Below are positions 1-8,114 of a DNA stretch of 64,000 nt, piece by piece. Under the pieces are notes generated by a model, which was given only the letters and a program-made list of their open reading frames with translations, was not told where the DNA came from and did no database searches. The first letter of the stretch is position 1. Every line of letters begins with the position of its first letter. This DNA is from Rhizobium phaseoli (GTDB lineage: Bacteria; Pseudomonadota; Alphaproteobacteria; Rhizobiales; Rhizobiaceae). The stretch spans positions 496,001-560,000 of the forward strand of contig NZ_WUFT01000001.1 in assembly GCF_010668805.1 (NCBI RefSeq), in the 5' to 3' direction. Both the position numbers and the translations under genes were made by a program.

Positions 1-451
1 CGCCCACCGCCATGCCGCAAAGCGGCGCGATCGAATTGACGATCTGCCCCTTTGCCCGGTCGACATCGACGAGAGCGGCGCCAAGCGAGGCGCCGGCGAT
101 CCCGGTTGCAATACCTTGGACGATCCGCGCCGCGATCAGCCAGCCGGGGCCGCTGGCGATAACGAAGAGGCCCATGGCGATGATTTCGAGCACCAGGGCG
201 AAAAAGATCACCGGCTTGCGGCCGAGATGATCGGAGATCGAACCGGCAGTCAGCAGTGCCGCCAGCAGCGCGAAAGCGTAGACCGCGAAGACCACCGTGA
301 TCAGCACCGGCGAAAGCGAGAAATTTTCCTGATAGATCCGGTAGAGCGGCGTCGGCGCCGCGGAGGCGCCGAAGAAGGTGGCGAGCGTCAGCGCATGAAA
401 ACCGATCGAGGGTCTCTGCGCATTCCCGGTGGATTTGGCTGCGGCGACCAT
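1..451 (-). CDS. MFS transporter, N-terminal part (runs off window)
   Basis: Reading leftwards from an ATG at 449-451, the frame stays open to the window edge and gives about 150 residues. After a short polar N-terminus come hydrophobic segments and the motif GSISDHLGRKPV (about residues 70-81), the classic loop 2-3 signature of the major facilitator superfamily. It is therefore an inner-membrane proton-driven transporter; the substrate cannot be told. It is divergent from a TetR-type regulator at 642, the usual layout for a repressor-controlled efflux pump, so drug efflux is a reasonable inference. The C-terminal part lies outside the window. Confidence 0.85.
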   Translation of the reverse strand, partial: MVAAAKSTGNAQRPSIGFHALTLATFFGASAAPTPLYRIYQENFSLSPVLITVVFAVYAFALLAALLTAGSISDHLGRKPVIFFALVLEIIAMGLFVIASGPGWLIAARIVQGIATGIAGASLGAALVDVDRAKGQIVNSIAPLCGMAVG

Positions 452-467
452 ATATAAGTCCTCTTAA

Positions 468-488
468 AGCTAATCCGTTGCGTTAGCT
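468..488. promoter_or_regulatory. Inverted repeat in MFS/tetR divergent promoter region
   Basis: AGCTAA (468-473) and TTAGCT (483-488) form a perfect 6-bp inverted repeat with a 9-nt spacer, 17 nt upstream of the MFS start codon. Its place between a TetR-type gene and its divergent neighbour makes it a candidate operator. This is seen directly; the function is inferred. Confidence 0.35.
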
Positions 489-531
489 CCATGTAGGACG
501 AATGCATGGTAAAGGCAAATTCTTTGCGTTT

Positions 532-558
532 ATGGTTCTGTCAAAGATATTGAACCAT
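532..558. promoter_or_regulatory. Second inverted repeat in MFS/tetR intergenic region
   Basis: ATGGTTC (532-538) and GAACCAT (552-558) are perfect 7-bp arms separated by 13 nt, about 85 bp upstream of the TetR start. It may be a second operator or an autoregulatory site. Confidence 0.3.
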
Positions 559-641
559 GGTATGCCTGTCGCCCGGAAGTGTGCCGCGGTTCCGGGATAA
601 CGACATGCATAAAACAAAGAAACGAAAGTTGGATTGCAGGC

Positions 642-1199
642 ATGGCGGTAAAAGAGACTCTCCGTCCGGGCGGTAGAAGCGCTCGGGTTCAGGCATCGGT
701 GCATAAGGCGGTCCACGAGTTGCTGGCCGAGATGAACCGCGCTGAGGTGACGATCCCGCTGATCGCCGCCAGGGCCGGCGTGACGCCGTCGACCATCTAT
801 CGCCGCTGGGGTGAGCTGCAGGCGCTTCTTGCCGATGTTGCCGTCGAGCGGCTGCGGCCGGATATGCAGCCGGTCGATGCCGGCAGCGGTAAGGCGGACC
901 TCGAAGCCTGGGCCGAGCAGTATGCCGAGGAAATGTCCTCCGGGCCGGGCCGCGAGATGATCCGCGACGTGCTGGCTGCGCAAACGGGCGCAAATGCCTG
1001 CAAATGCAGCGAATATACCCGCCAGCAGATCATAGTCATCGCCGAAAGGGCAAAGGCGCGCGGCGAGATCTTTCCGGATCTCGACCGCGTTATGGATCAG
1101 GTCGTGGCGCCGATCATGTACCGCATCCTGTTCGGTGACGTGCCGGATGCGGCGCGTGTGCGCGATCTTATCGCGCGTGTCATGAGTACTGTGAACTGA
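642..1199 (+). CDS. TetR/AcrR family transcriptional regulator
   Basis: A protein of about 185 residues with an N-terminal helix-turn-helix: IPLIAARAGVTPSTIYRRWG (about 38-57) matches the TetR recognition region. The C-terminal half is helical, as in TetR ligand-binding domains, and contains a short Cys-x-Cys (ACKCSEY). The ATG at 642 is preferred because it begins just ahead of the conserved DNA-binding domain; an open frame extends upstream to 579 without family-like sequence. It probably represses the divergent MFS gene through the inverted repeats between them. It ends 3 bp before the convergent histidine kinase gene. Confidence 0.85.
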   Translation: MAVKETLRPGGRSARVQASVHKAVHELLAEMNRAEVTIPLIAARAGVTPSTIYRRWGELQALLADVAVERLRPDMQPVDAGSGKADLEAWAEQYAEEMSSGPGREMIRDVLAAQTGANACKCSEYTRQQIIVIAERAKARGEIFPDLDRVMDQVVAPIMYRILFGDVPDAARVRDLIARVMSTVN

Positions 1200-1202
1200 C
1201 TG

Positions 1203-4200
1203 TTACTCCGCAGCCGCGCGCTTCAACCCGGAAATCTGGGTGATATAGGCGCGCAGCGCTGCCGGCCGCACCGGCTTGTGCTGAACGGCGATGCCGTATC
1301 GCTCGGCTTCGCTGCGCACCTCCGGCGTCCGGTCGGCCGTGATCAGCAAAGCGGGGATATCGGCGCCGAACTGCCGACGAAGATGCAGGATTGCGGCAAT
1401 GCCGGTGCCGTCGTCGAGATGATAATCGGCGATGACGAGATCCGGCGGCCCGCCATGGCCGTCGCTTGATATCACCTCGGCGAGACTATCCAGCGCCTCC
1501 ACCTCGCAGCCCCAGCCGCTGAGCAGCAGCCGCATACCTTCGAGAATCTTTGGTTCATTATCGATGCAGAGGATCTTCAGCCCCTTGAGCGGTTGCCCCG
1601 GCCGGTCGGCAGCAGTGGTTGCCGTTGCAGCCTCCGCGGGACGCGAAACGTCGAGCGGCATGGCGATGCGGAATTCCGTGCCCTTGCCATGCGTCGAGTG
1701 CAACTCCACAGGATGGTTGAGAACGCGAGCGATGCGATCGACGATCGACAGGCCGAGCCCGAGGCCGGAGGCGGTTTTGGCGCCTTCGTCCAGCCGGGCG
1801 AATTCCTTGAACACCGTGCGGAATTTCGACGGAGGAATGCCGATGCCGGAATCGATCACCTGAATGATCACCTGGTTGCCGCGCCGCCGCGCCCCGACCA
1901 GCACCTTGCCGGTGATCGTGTATTTGATGGCGTTGGAAACGAGGTTCTGCACCAGCCGACGCAGAAGATTGGGGTCGGAGCGCACCCTGAGCGACGTCGG
2001 CATGACCACCAGCTTCAGCTGTTTTTCGCGGGCGATCGGCGCAAAATCGGTCTCGATCCGCTCCAACAGGTCGGAAAGTGCGACGGCGGCAAGCCGCGGC
2101 CGCATGGCGCCGGTATCGAGCCTAGAGATATCGAGCACGGCGCCGAGAATGGTTTCGACCGATTCCAGCGCCGAATCGATATTGCGCACGATCGGGCTGT
2201 TGTCGGATTGCGCCATGCGCTCGACCAGCGCCGAGGAATAAAGCCTGGCGGCGTTCAGCGGCTGCAGAATATCGTGGCCGGCGGCGGCGAAAAAGCGGGT
2301 CTTGCCGATATTCGCCTCGTCGGCGGCGGCGCGCGCCTCGGCGAGTTCGTGGTTGACGCGGGTCAGCTCGGCGGTGCGTTCGGCGACGCGCTGCTCCAGC
2401 GTCTCATTCGCCTGTTTCAGCGCCTGGTCGGCGCTGACGCGCTGGGTGATGTCGGTGAAGGTCGCGACAATGCCCTTGTCGGGCATGGCGTTGGAGCGCA
2501 CCTCGATGATCCGCTCGCCGCCGCTGAGCACCAGCGCGAAGGGTTTGTCGAGCGTCAGGAAATGCCGCACCGTCTGATTGAGATCGCCGGGCGCGATGTC
2601 GCCGCGCTCACTCAGCGTGGTGACGATGTCGGCGAGGGGAAAACCGACCTGGCCGGCACTTTCCGGCAAGTCCAGCAATTGCCGGAAGCGCCGGTTCCAG
2701 ATCGTCAGCCGGTTGGAACTGTCGAACACCGCGATGCCCTGGTCCATCTGCGAAAGTGCGGTCTGCAGCATGTCCTGGTTATATTGCAGCGCCTCGCTTG
2801 CCTGGTCGAGCAGCCAGGCGGTGTCGGAAGAGGCATCCTCGATCTTCTGCAGGATCAATGACAGCACCAGCCGGGCCGAGGACGAGCCGATGGCGCTGCC
2901 GAGCAGCTGCTCGCTGAAATGGATGAGCGCCATGTCGGCCGGCTGTTCGTCCTCCAGCTTGCGGCCGGAGCTTTGCTCATAGGTTGTCAATGAGCGCTGC
3001 ATGCGCTCTTCGCCGAGATAACGCGAGATCGCCGCCTTGAGATCGCCGACGCTGATGCGGGTCTTCCAGCCGCGCGTGGCAAATTGCGAGCGCGAATGCC
3101 GCTTGACGAAGATGCCGGCCTGGATGCGTTCGAGCGGCCGGGCATTGCGGGTGAGCGAGCCGACGACGAAGAAGGCGGTGTTGACGAGCAGGCTCATCGC
3201 TGTTGCATTGACCAGCGGATCGGCGTCGGCTGCGCTGAACAATGTCGTGCCGGGAAAGATGAAGCCGAGCACGGCGCTCGCCACATAGGAATAATCGGGA
3301 CCGCCGAGCGAGGGCAGGAACAGCAGGTAGATCCAGATGATGAAGCCGGAGGAAAGCCCGAGGATCGCGCCGCGCGCATTCGCCCGCCGCCAGATCAGCC
3401 CGCCGATGAGGGCAGGAGCGATTTGCGCGATGGCGGCAAAGGAGAGAAGGCCGATCGAGGCCAGGCCGGCGGTGCTGTCGGTCGAGCGGTAATAGGCGTA
3501 GCCGAACAGCAGCACGGCGAAAATCGCGCTGCGGCGGATGTTGAGCAGCGTCTTGGCGAAATTGTCGCGCTGGCTGGCGCGGCCGGCGAGTTTGCGCCGA
3601 AGGAAGATCGGCATGATGATGTCGTTCGACACCATGATCGACAGCGCCACGGAATCGACGATGACCATCGCCGTTGCGGCGGAGAAGCCGCCGATGAAGG
3701 TGATCAGCGACACCACCGGCATCTCACCGGCAAGCGGCAGCGACAGCATGTAGAAATCGGCGTTACCCGCGCCGCCGAAGGTCAGCAGCCCGCCGATCGC
3801 CACCGGCAACACGAAGAGATTGATCGCGATGAGGTAGGTGGGAAACAGGAAGCCGGCGAGTTTTAGCTGTTTCGGCGTCCGGTTTTCGACGACCGTCACG
3901 TGGAATTGCCGCGGCAGCAGGATGATCGCGAAGGCCGAAAGCAGGATCAGCGTTATCCAGCGGCTGATCGGCGTATGGTAGTTGAGCGCCGACATGACCA
4001 GCTCATTGTCGACGGTCTTCTGCCAGAGATCGGTCGGGCCATCGAAGAGAAACCAGATGACGCAGAGGCCCGCGGTCAGGAAGGCGACGAGCTTGACCAC
4101 GGATTCCATCGAGACCGCGAGGATCAGGCCATCCTGATGCTCAGTCGCATCCGTATGGCGCGTGCCGAACATGATGGCGAAGCAGGCAAGCACCAGCGTC

Positions 4201-4706
4201 GCGATAAGCGGCAGATCCAGGAAGTAGAGATTGCCGCTGCCGATGCCGTAATCGGACGGGTTGACCATGGCGCTGACGGTGCTGGAGATCGCCTTGAGCT
4301 GCAGCGCGATATAAGGAATGGTGCCGATCAGCGAGATCAGCGCGACGATCGTTGCGACCGTCGGGTTTTTGCCGTAGCGCGCGGCGACGAAATCGGCAAC
4401 CGAGGTGAGCTTCTCGGCCTTGGCGAGCTCGATGATCCGGCGAAGCATCGGCATGGCGAGCGTGAACACCAGGATCGGGCCGATGTAGATGCCGGCAAAT
4501 TCCAAACCGCGCTGCGCCGCAAGCCCGACGCTGCCGAAATAGGTCCAGGAGGTGCAGTAGATCGCCAGACTGAGCGCATAGACCACCGGCCATCCGCCTT
4601 CGAGGTCGCCTTGGTCGCGCTTCTTGCGGTCGCCATAGCTTGCCACGGCGAAAAGCAGAAGCAGATAGCCGAAGGCAGACGCGAATATGACCCAGCCTGG
4701 AAGCAT
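1203..4706 (-). CDS. Sodium:solute symporter-linked hybrid histidine kinase (NahK/ErcS-like)
   Basis: This 1167-residue protein begins with about 13 membrane segments of the sodium:solute symporter (SSS/SLC5) family (about 1-530). A PAS-like region follows around 640-760, then a coiled coil, a HisKA domain with phospho-acceptor His near 811 (GHDILQPLNAAR), a HATPase domain (N box NLVSNAIKYT, G1 DSGIGIPP, G2 GLGLGLSIV) and a C-terminal receiver with Asp near 1092 (VIADYHLDD) and the conserved Lys in QHKPVRP. The layout is that of CbrA/NahK/ErcS-type kinases, whose transporter domain may sense or import the signal. The ATG at 4706 follows GGAGGG. No partner response regulator is adjacent; the ligand is unknown. 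Confidence 0.9.
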   Translation of the reverse strand: MLPGWVIFASAFGYLLLLFAVASYGDRKKRDQGDLEGGWPVVYALSLAIYCTSWTYFGSVGLAAQRGLEFAGIYIGPILVFTLAMPMLRRIIELAKAEKLTSVADFVAARYGKNPTVATIVALISLIGTIPYIALQLKAISSTVSAMVNPSDYGIGSGNLYFLDLPLIATLVLACFAIMFGTRHTDATEHQDGLILAVSMESVVKLVAFLTAGLCVIWFLFDGPTDLWQKTVDNELVMSALNYHTPISRWITLILLSAFAIILLPRQFHVTVVENRTPKQLKLAGFLFPTYLIAINLFVLPVAIGGLLTFGGAGNADFYMLSLPLAGEMPVVSLITFIGGFSAATAMVIVDSVALSIMVSNDIIMPIFLRRKLAGRASQRDNFAKTLLNIRRSAIFAVLLFGYAYYRSTDSTAGLASIGLLSFAAIAQIAPALIGGLIWRRANARGAILGLSSGFIIWIYLLFLPSLGGPDYSYVASAVLGFIFPGTTLFSAADADPLVNATAMSLLVNTAFFVVGSLTRNARPLERIQAGIFVKRHSRSQFATRGWKTRISVGDLKAAISRYLGEERMQRSLTTYEQSSGRKLEDEQPADMALIHFSEQLLGSAIGSSSARLVLSLILQKIEDASSDTAWLLDQASEALQYNQDMLQTALSQMDQGIAVFDSSNRLTIWNRRFRQLLDLPESAGQVGFPLADIVTTLSERGDIAPGDLNQTVRHFLTLDKPFALVLSGGERIIEVRSNAMPDKGIVATFTDITQRVSADQALKQANETLEQRVAERTAELTRVNHELAEARAAADEANIGKTRFFAAAGHDILQPLNAARLYSSALVERMAQSDNSPIVRNIDSALESVETILGAVLDISRLDTGAMRPRLAAVALSDLLERIETDFAPIAREKQLKLVVMPTSLRVRSDPNLLRRLVQNLVSNAIKYTITGKVLVGARRRGNQVIIQVIDSGIGIPPSKFRTVFKEFARLDEGAKTASGLGLGLSIVDRIARVLNHPVELHSTHGKGTEFRIAMPLDVSRPAEAATATTAADRPGQPLKGLKILCIDNEPKILEGMRLLLSGWGCEVEALDSLAEVISSDGHGGPPDLVIADYHLDDGTGIAAILHLRRQFGADIPALLITADRTPEVRSEAERYGIAVQHKPVRPAALRAYITQISGLKRAAAE

Positions 4707-4928
4707 TGACCCTCCGCCGACGGAAAATCCGCCGGGACCTCTCGCAACGTGGAGCAGCTTAAGTCATTTCAGGTGCTTTGAAAATTCCTGCCCGTCTAGG
4801 CCTTAAGTCAAAGACCGCCAGAGGTATCGCCAAATAATTGCGATTGCCGATTGATTAATTGCAGTGAAGATGTAGCTAATAAAAGCAATCGTATACTGTC
4901 AGAAATGGATCGAAGGGGGACGGATCCG

Positions 4929-5366
4929 ATGCTCAACGACTTCAAGGCCTTTATCGCCCGCGGCAATGTCATGGATCTTGCAGTCGGCGTCATCATCGGC
5001 GGCGCCTTCGGCGGCATCGTCAAATCCTTGGTCGACGACCTGATCATGCCGATTGTCGGCGCCATTTTCGGCGGCTTCGATTTCTCGAATTACTTTCTGC
5101 CACTTTCGTCGGCCGTCAACGCGCCGACGCTTGCCGCCGCCCGCGCGCAAGGGGCGGTCTTTGCCTATGGCAGCTTCCTCACCGTTCTGATCAACTTCCT
5201 CATTCTCGCCTGGATCATCTTCCTGATGGTCAGGGGCGTGAATTATCTGCGCCTGCAGGTCGAGCGCCAGGAAAAGGCCGCGCCGGAAGAGCTGCCCGCG
5301 CCGCCGGCCGATGTCCAGTTGCTGACGGAGATCCGCGATCTGCTCGCCAAACGCCCGACGGCCTGA
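4929..5366 (+). CDS. mscL: Large-conductance mechanosensitive channel MscL
   Basis: A 145-residue protein of normal MscL length. It has the family signature at its start ([20 protein letters not shown]), a first pore helix, a periplasmic loop and a second membrane segment near 75-100 ([19 protein letters not shown]), then a charged C-terminal helix. It forms the homopentameric inner-membrane channel that opens under hypo-osmotic membrane tension. The ATG at 4929 follows a purine-rich GAAGGGGGA; an open frame runs upstream to 4851 without family sequence. It stands alone between divergent and co-directional genes. Confidence 0.96.
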   Translation: MLNDFKAFIARGNVMDLAVGVIIGGAFGGIVKSLVDDLIMPIVGAIFGGFDFSNYFLPLSSAVNAPTLAAARAQGAVFAYGSFLTVLINFLILAWIIFLMVRGVNYLRLQVERQEKAAPEELPAPPADVQLLTEIRDLLAKRPTA

Positions 5367-5426
5367 TCGGGGTTGAAGCCGGTGGCTTCCGACGGCGTAC
5401 CGAGGTTCCTCAATAGCTCCGTCCGC

Positions 5427-5530
5427 CCCACCCTCCGTCATGCTCGGGCTTGACCCGAGCATCCACACCGCGTCCATCAGCAGCCACCGCATGGGTCCTC
5501 GGGTCAAGCCCGAGGACGACGGAGGGTGGG
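5427..5530. repeat. Rhizobial palindromic intergenic repeat (RIME-like)
   Basis: Left arm CCACCCTCCGTC followed by CTCGGGCTTGACCCGAG (5428-5458), and right arm CTCGGGTCAAGCCCGAG followed by GACGGAGGGTGG (5498-5529), are complementary around a central spacer. Each arm is itself palindromic, so the RNA would fold as a cruciform or long hairpin. This matches the GC-rich intergenic mosaic repeats common in Rhizobium. It is the main content of the 330-bp gap between mscL and the aminotransferase and may also end mscL transcription. Confidence 0.75.
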
Positions 5531-5698
5531 TTGGCTTTCCAGTCAAACTCGCCCATGGTGGACTGAGGTCCGCCGCGTTGAGCTGCCTCACCACGCCGGC
5601 GCACCAGGCCATTCATCACGAAAATCGATATGCCATCACTGGATATCATGGGATTTGCCGACGCAAATCCACTATGAAGGCGGAAACCGGAGATATGC

Positions 5699-6865
5699 AT
5701 GTCGATCGTCAAGAGCCTCAGCCCGCGCGCCATGGCGGCGCCAGAAAGCGGGATCGTCGAAGTCGTCAACTATGCCCGTGGCCGCGAAGGCCTGTTGCCG
5801 CTCTGGGTGGGTGAAGGCGACCTGCCGACGCCCGATTTCATCAGCAGGGCGGCGATGGACGCGCTTGCTTCAGGCGAGACCTTCTACACCTGGCAGCGCG
5901 GCATTCCGGAGCTTCGCCAGGCGCTTTCGGATTATTACAGCAGACATTTCGGAATCCGGCTTCCGGTCGAGCATTTCTATGTCACCGGTTCCGGCATGCA
6001 GGCGATCCAGATCGCCGTGCAGACGCTGACCTCGCCGGATGACGAACTGGTTTACCTCACCCCCACCTGGCCGAATATCGCCGCCGCCCTCGAAATCGCC
6101 GGCGCGCGCTCCGTCGGCGTCGAGCTGCAGTTCGAAGGCGGCAAATGGGCGGTCGATCTGAACCGCGTCGAAGCCGCGATCACGCCGAAGACCAGGGGCA
6201 TCTTCGTCAACACGCCGTCGAACCCGACGGGCTGGACGGCGACGAAGAAGGATCTTGCCGATATCCTGGCGCTGGCCCGCCGGCACGATCTCTGGATCAT
6301 GGCCGATGAAATCTACGCCCTCTATTATTTTGCCGGTGGTCGGGCGCCCTCTTTCCTCGATGTGATGGAGCCGGACGACAAGATCATCTTCGTCAATTCC
6401 TTCTCGAAGAACTGGTCGATGACCGGCTGGCGCGTCGGCTGGATCGTCGCCCCGCCTGAGATGGGCCAGGTTCTCGAAAACCTCATCCAGTATTCGACAT
6501 CGGGCGTGGCGCAGTTCATGCAGAAGGGCGCCGTGGCGGCCCTGAATGAAGGCGACGATTTCGTCGCTGCCAATATCGCCAAGGCGACCCGCTCCCGCGA
6601 TATTCTCTGCGACGCGCTTGTCGCCACCAACCGCGTCGAAACGCTGAAACCGGACGGCGCGCTCTACGCCTTCCTGAAGATCGACGGCGTCACCGACAGC
6701 CGCAGCGCCGCCATCGATATCGTCGACAAGACAGGCGTCGGCCTTGCCCCCGGCACCGCGTTCGGTCCCGGCGGCGAACTCTTCCTGCGCGCCTGCTTCC
6801 TGCGCGATCCCACCCAGGTGGCGGTCGCGGCCGAGCGTCTCTGCAACTATATCCTCAAGCTATGA
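5699..6865 (+). CDS. PLP-dependent class I/II aminotransferase
   Basis: A 388-residue fold-type I aminotransferase. Recognisable elements are the N-terminal LWVGEGDLPTPDFI, the substrate-side NTPSNPTGW, the PLP-contacting DEIYALYYF, the Schiff-base lysine in NSFSKNWSMTGWRVGW (about residue 235) and the C-terminal arginine in LFLRACFLR. It should transfer the amino group of an amino acid to a 2-oxo acid in the cytoplasm; the substrate cannot be told (aspartate/aromatic-like subclass). The ATG at 5699 overlaps another ATG at 5696; the downstream frame gives the family N-terminus. Monocistronic, after the palindromic repeat. Confidence 0.88.
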   Translation: MSIVKSLSPRAMAAPESGIVEVVNYARGREGLLPLWVGEGDLPTPDFISRAAMDALASGETFYTWQRGIPELRQALSDYYSRHFGIRLPVEHFYVTGSGMQAIQIAVQTLTSPDDELVYLTPTWPNIAAALEIAGARSVGVELQFEGGKWAVDLNRVEAAITPKTRGIFVNTPSNPTGWTATKKDLADILALARRHDLWIMADEIYALYYFAGGRAPSFLDVMEPDDKIIFVNSFSKNWSMTGWRVGWIVAPPEMGQVLENLIQYSTSGVAQFMQKGAVAALNEGDDFVAANIAKATRSRDILCDALVATNRVETLKPDGALYAFLKIDGVTDSRSAAIDIVDKTGVGLAPGTAFGPGGELFLRACFLRDPTQVAVAAERLCNYILKL

Positions 6866-7058
6866 TAGTGGCCGGCCGGCTCGTTTTGTGCCGGAATCGC
6901 CCGATCGATAAAACTTGAGCAAAGCCTGAAATCGGCCTCTAACCACAAGTCCAAACATACCGGTTCAAACGGCCCCGAACGGCCGTTCGATAAGAAAATT
7001 GGAAAGAAAAACCGGGCCTGATGCCCCTGCTTATCAAACGAAAGCAGGGATGCGGGTC

Positions 7059-8093
7059 ATGGCGGTTTTGGTGACGGGCGGGGCCGGATATATCGGCAGT
7101 CACATGGTTTGGGCGCTGCTCGATGCAGGTGAGGATGTGGTCGTGCTAGACCGCCTCTCCACGGGCTTTCGCTGGGCCGTGGCGCCGGCGGCGCGCTTCT
7201 ATCTCGGCGACGTTGCCGATCCCGACATCTTGAAGAAGATCTTCATCGAAAACGACATCGAGTCGATCGTCCATTTCGCCGGTTCCGCCGTCGTCCCGGT
7301 CTCGGTCGCCGATCCGCTCTCCTATTACGACAACAACTCAGGCAAGACCCGGGCGCTGCTTTCCGCCTCGGTCGAGGCCGGGATCCGCAACTTCGTCTTC
7401 TCCTCGACGGCGGCCGTTTACGGTCAGCAAAAGACCGACCTGCCGGTGAAGGAGACGGCCTCCCTCAATCCGGAAAATCCTTACGGCCAGTCGAAGCTGA
7501 TGACCGAGTTCATGTTGCGCGATGCCGCCGCTGCCTATGATTTCAACTACGTCGCGCTGCGTTATTTCAACGTCGCCGGCGCCGATCCTGATCAGCGGGC
7601 CGGCCAGTCGACCTCAGGCGCCACCCACCTCATCAAGGTTGCCTGCGAGGCAGCGCTCGGCAGGCGCGACAGCGTCAGCGTCTATGGTGTCGATTATCCC
7701 ACCCATGACGGCACCGGCGTGCGCGATTACATCCATGTCACCGATCTTGTCGATGCGCATCTGAAGGCGCTGCAGCATCTGCGCCGGGGCAAGGGCTCGC
7801 TCGTTGCCAATTGCGGTTATGGCAGCGGCTATTCCGTGCTCGACGTGCTGAACATGGTCACGCGCCTGCACGGACATTCCTTCAAGATCCACATGGCGCC
7901 GCGACGCGCCGGCGATTCGGCCAGCGTTGTCGCCGATGCCTCGCTCGCCCGGCAGGTGCTCGATTGGAAGCCACGGCACGATTCGCTCGAAACCATCGTC
8001 CAAAGCTCGCTCGACTGGGAAATCTTCCTGTCGAACCGAAACGTCGACGACCTGCACAGCATCCACCGGGCACTCGCAGCCGCTTCGTTCTGA
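7059..8093 (+). CDS. galE: UDP-glucose 4-epimerase (GalE/ExoB family)
   Basis: A 344-residue extended SDR enzyme. It begins MAVLVTGGAGYIGSHMV (NAD-binding GxxGxxG), has the catalytic Tyr-x3-Lys in YGQSK with the preceding SSTAAVYG serine/threonine, RYFNVAGADP, and GVRDYIHVTDLVDAH, all diagnostic of UDP-galactose 4-epimerases. It interconverts UDP-glucose and UDP-galactose for surface polysaccharides or galactose use. The ATG at 7059 sits 9 nt after AGCAGGG; an upstream ATG at 7050 abuts that site, and the frame opens from 6999. It is followed 21 nt later by the GGDEF-EAL gene. Confidence 0.92.
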   Translation: MAVLVTGGAGYIGSHMVWALLDAGEDVVVLDRLSTGFRWAVAPAARFYLGDVADPDILKKIFIENDIESIVHFAGSAVVPVSVADPLSYYDNNSGKTRALLSASVEAGIRNFVFSSTAAVYGQQKTDLPVKETASLNPENPYGQSKLMTEFMLRDAAAAYDFNYVALRYFNVAGADPDQRAGQSTSGATHLIKVACEAALGRRDSVSVYGVDYPTHDGTGVRDYIHVTDLVDAHLKALQHLRRGKGSLVANCGYGSGYSVLDVLNMVTRLHGHSFKIHMAPRRAGDSASVVADASLARQVLDWKPRHDSLETIVQSSLDWEIFLSNRNVDDLHSIHRALAAASF

Positions 8094-8114
8094 GTGGCGC
8101 TTGGAAAAGGCAAG

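Noticed and set aside
1593..2861. Long plus-strand open frame antisense to the hybrid kinase
   Set aside because: No ribosome site or domain; it mirrors the codon pattern of the well-supported gene on the other strand.
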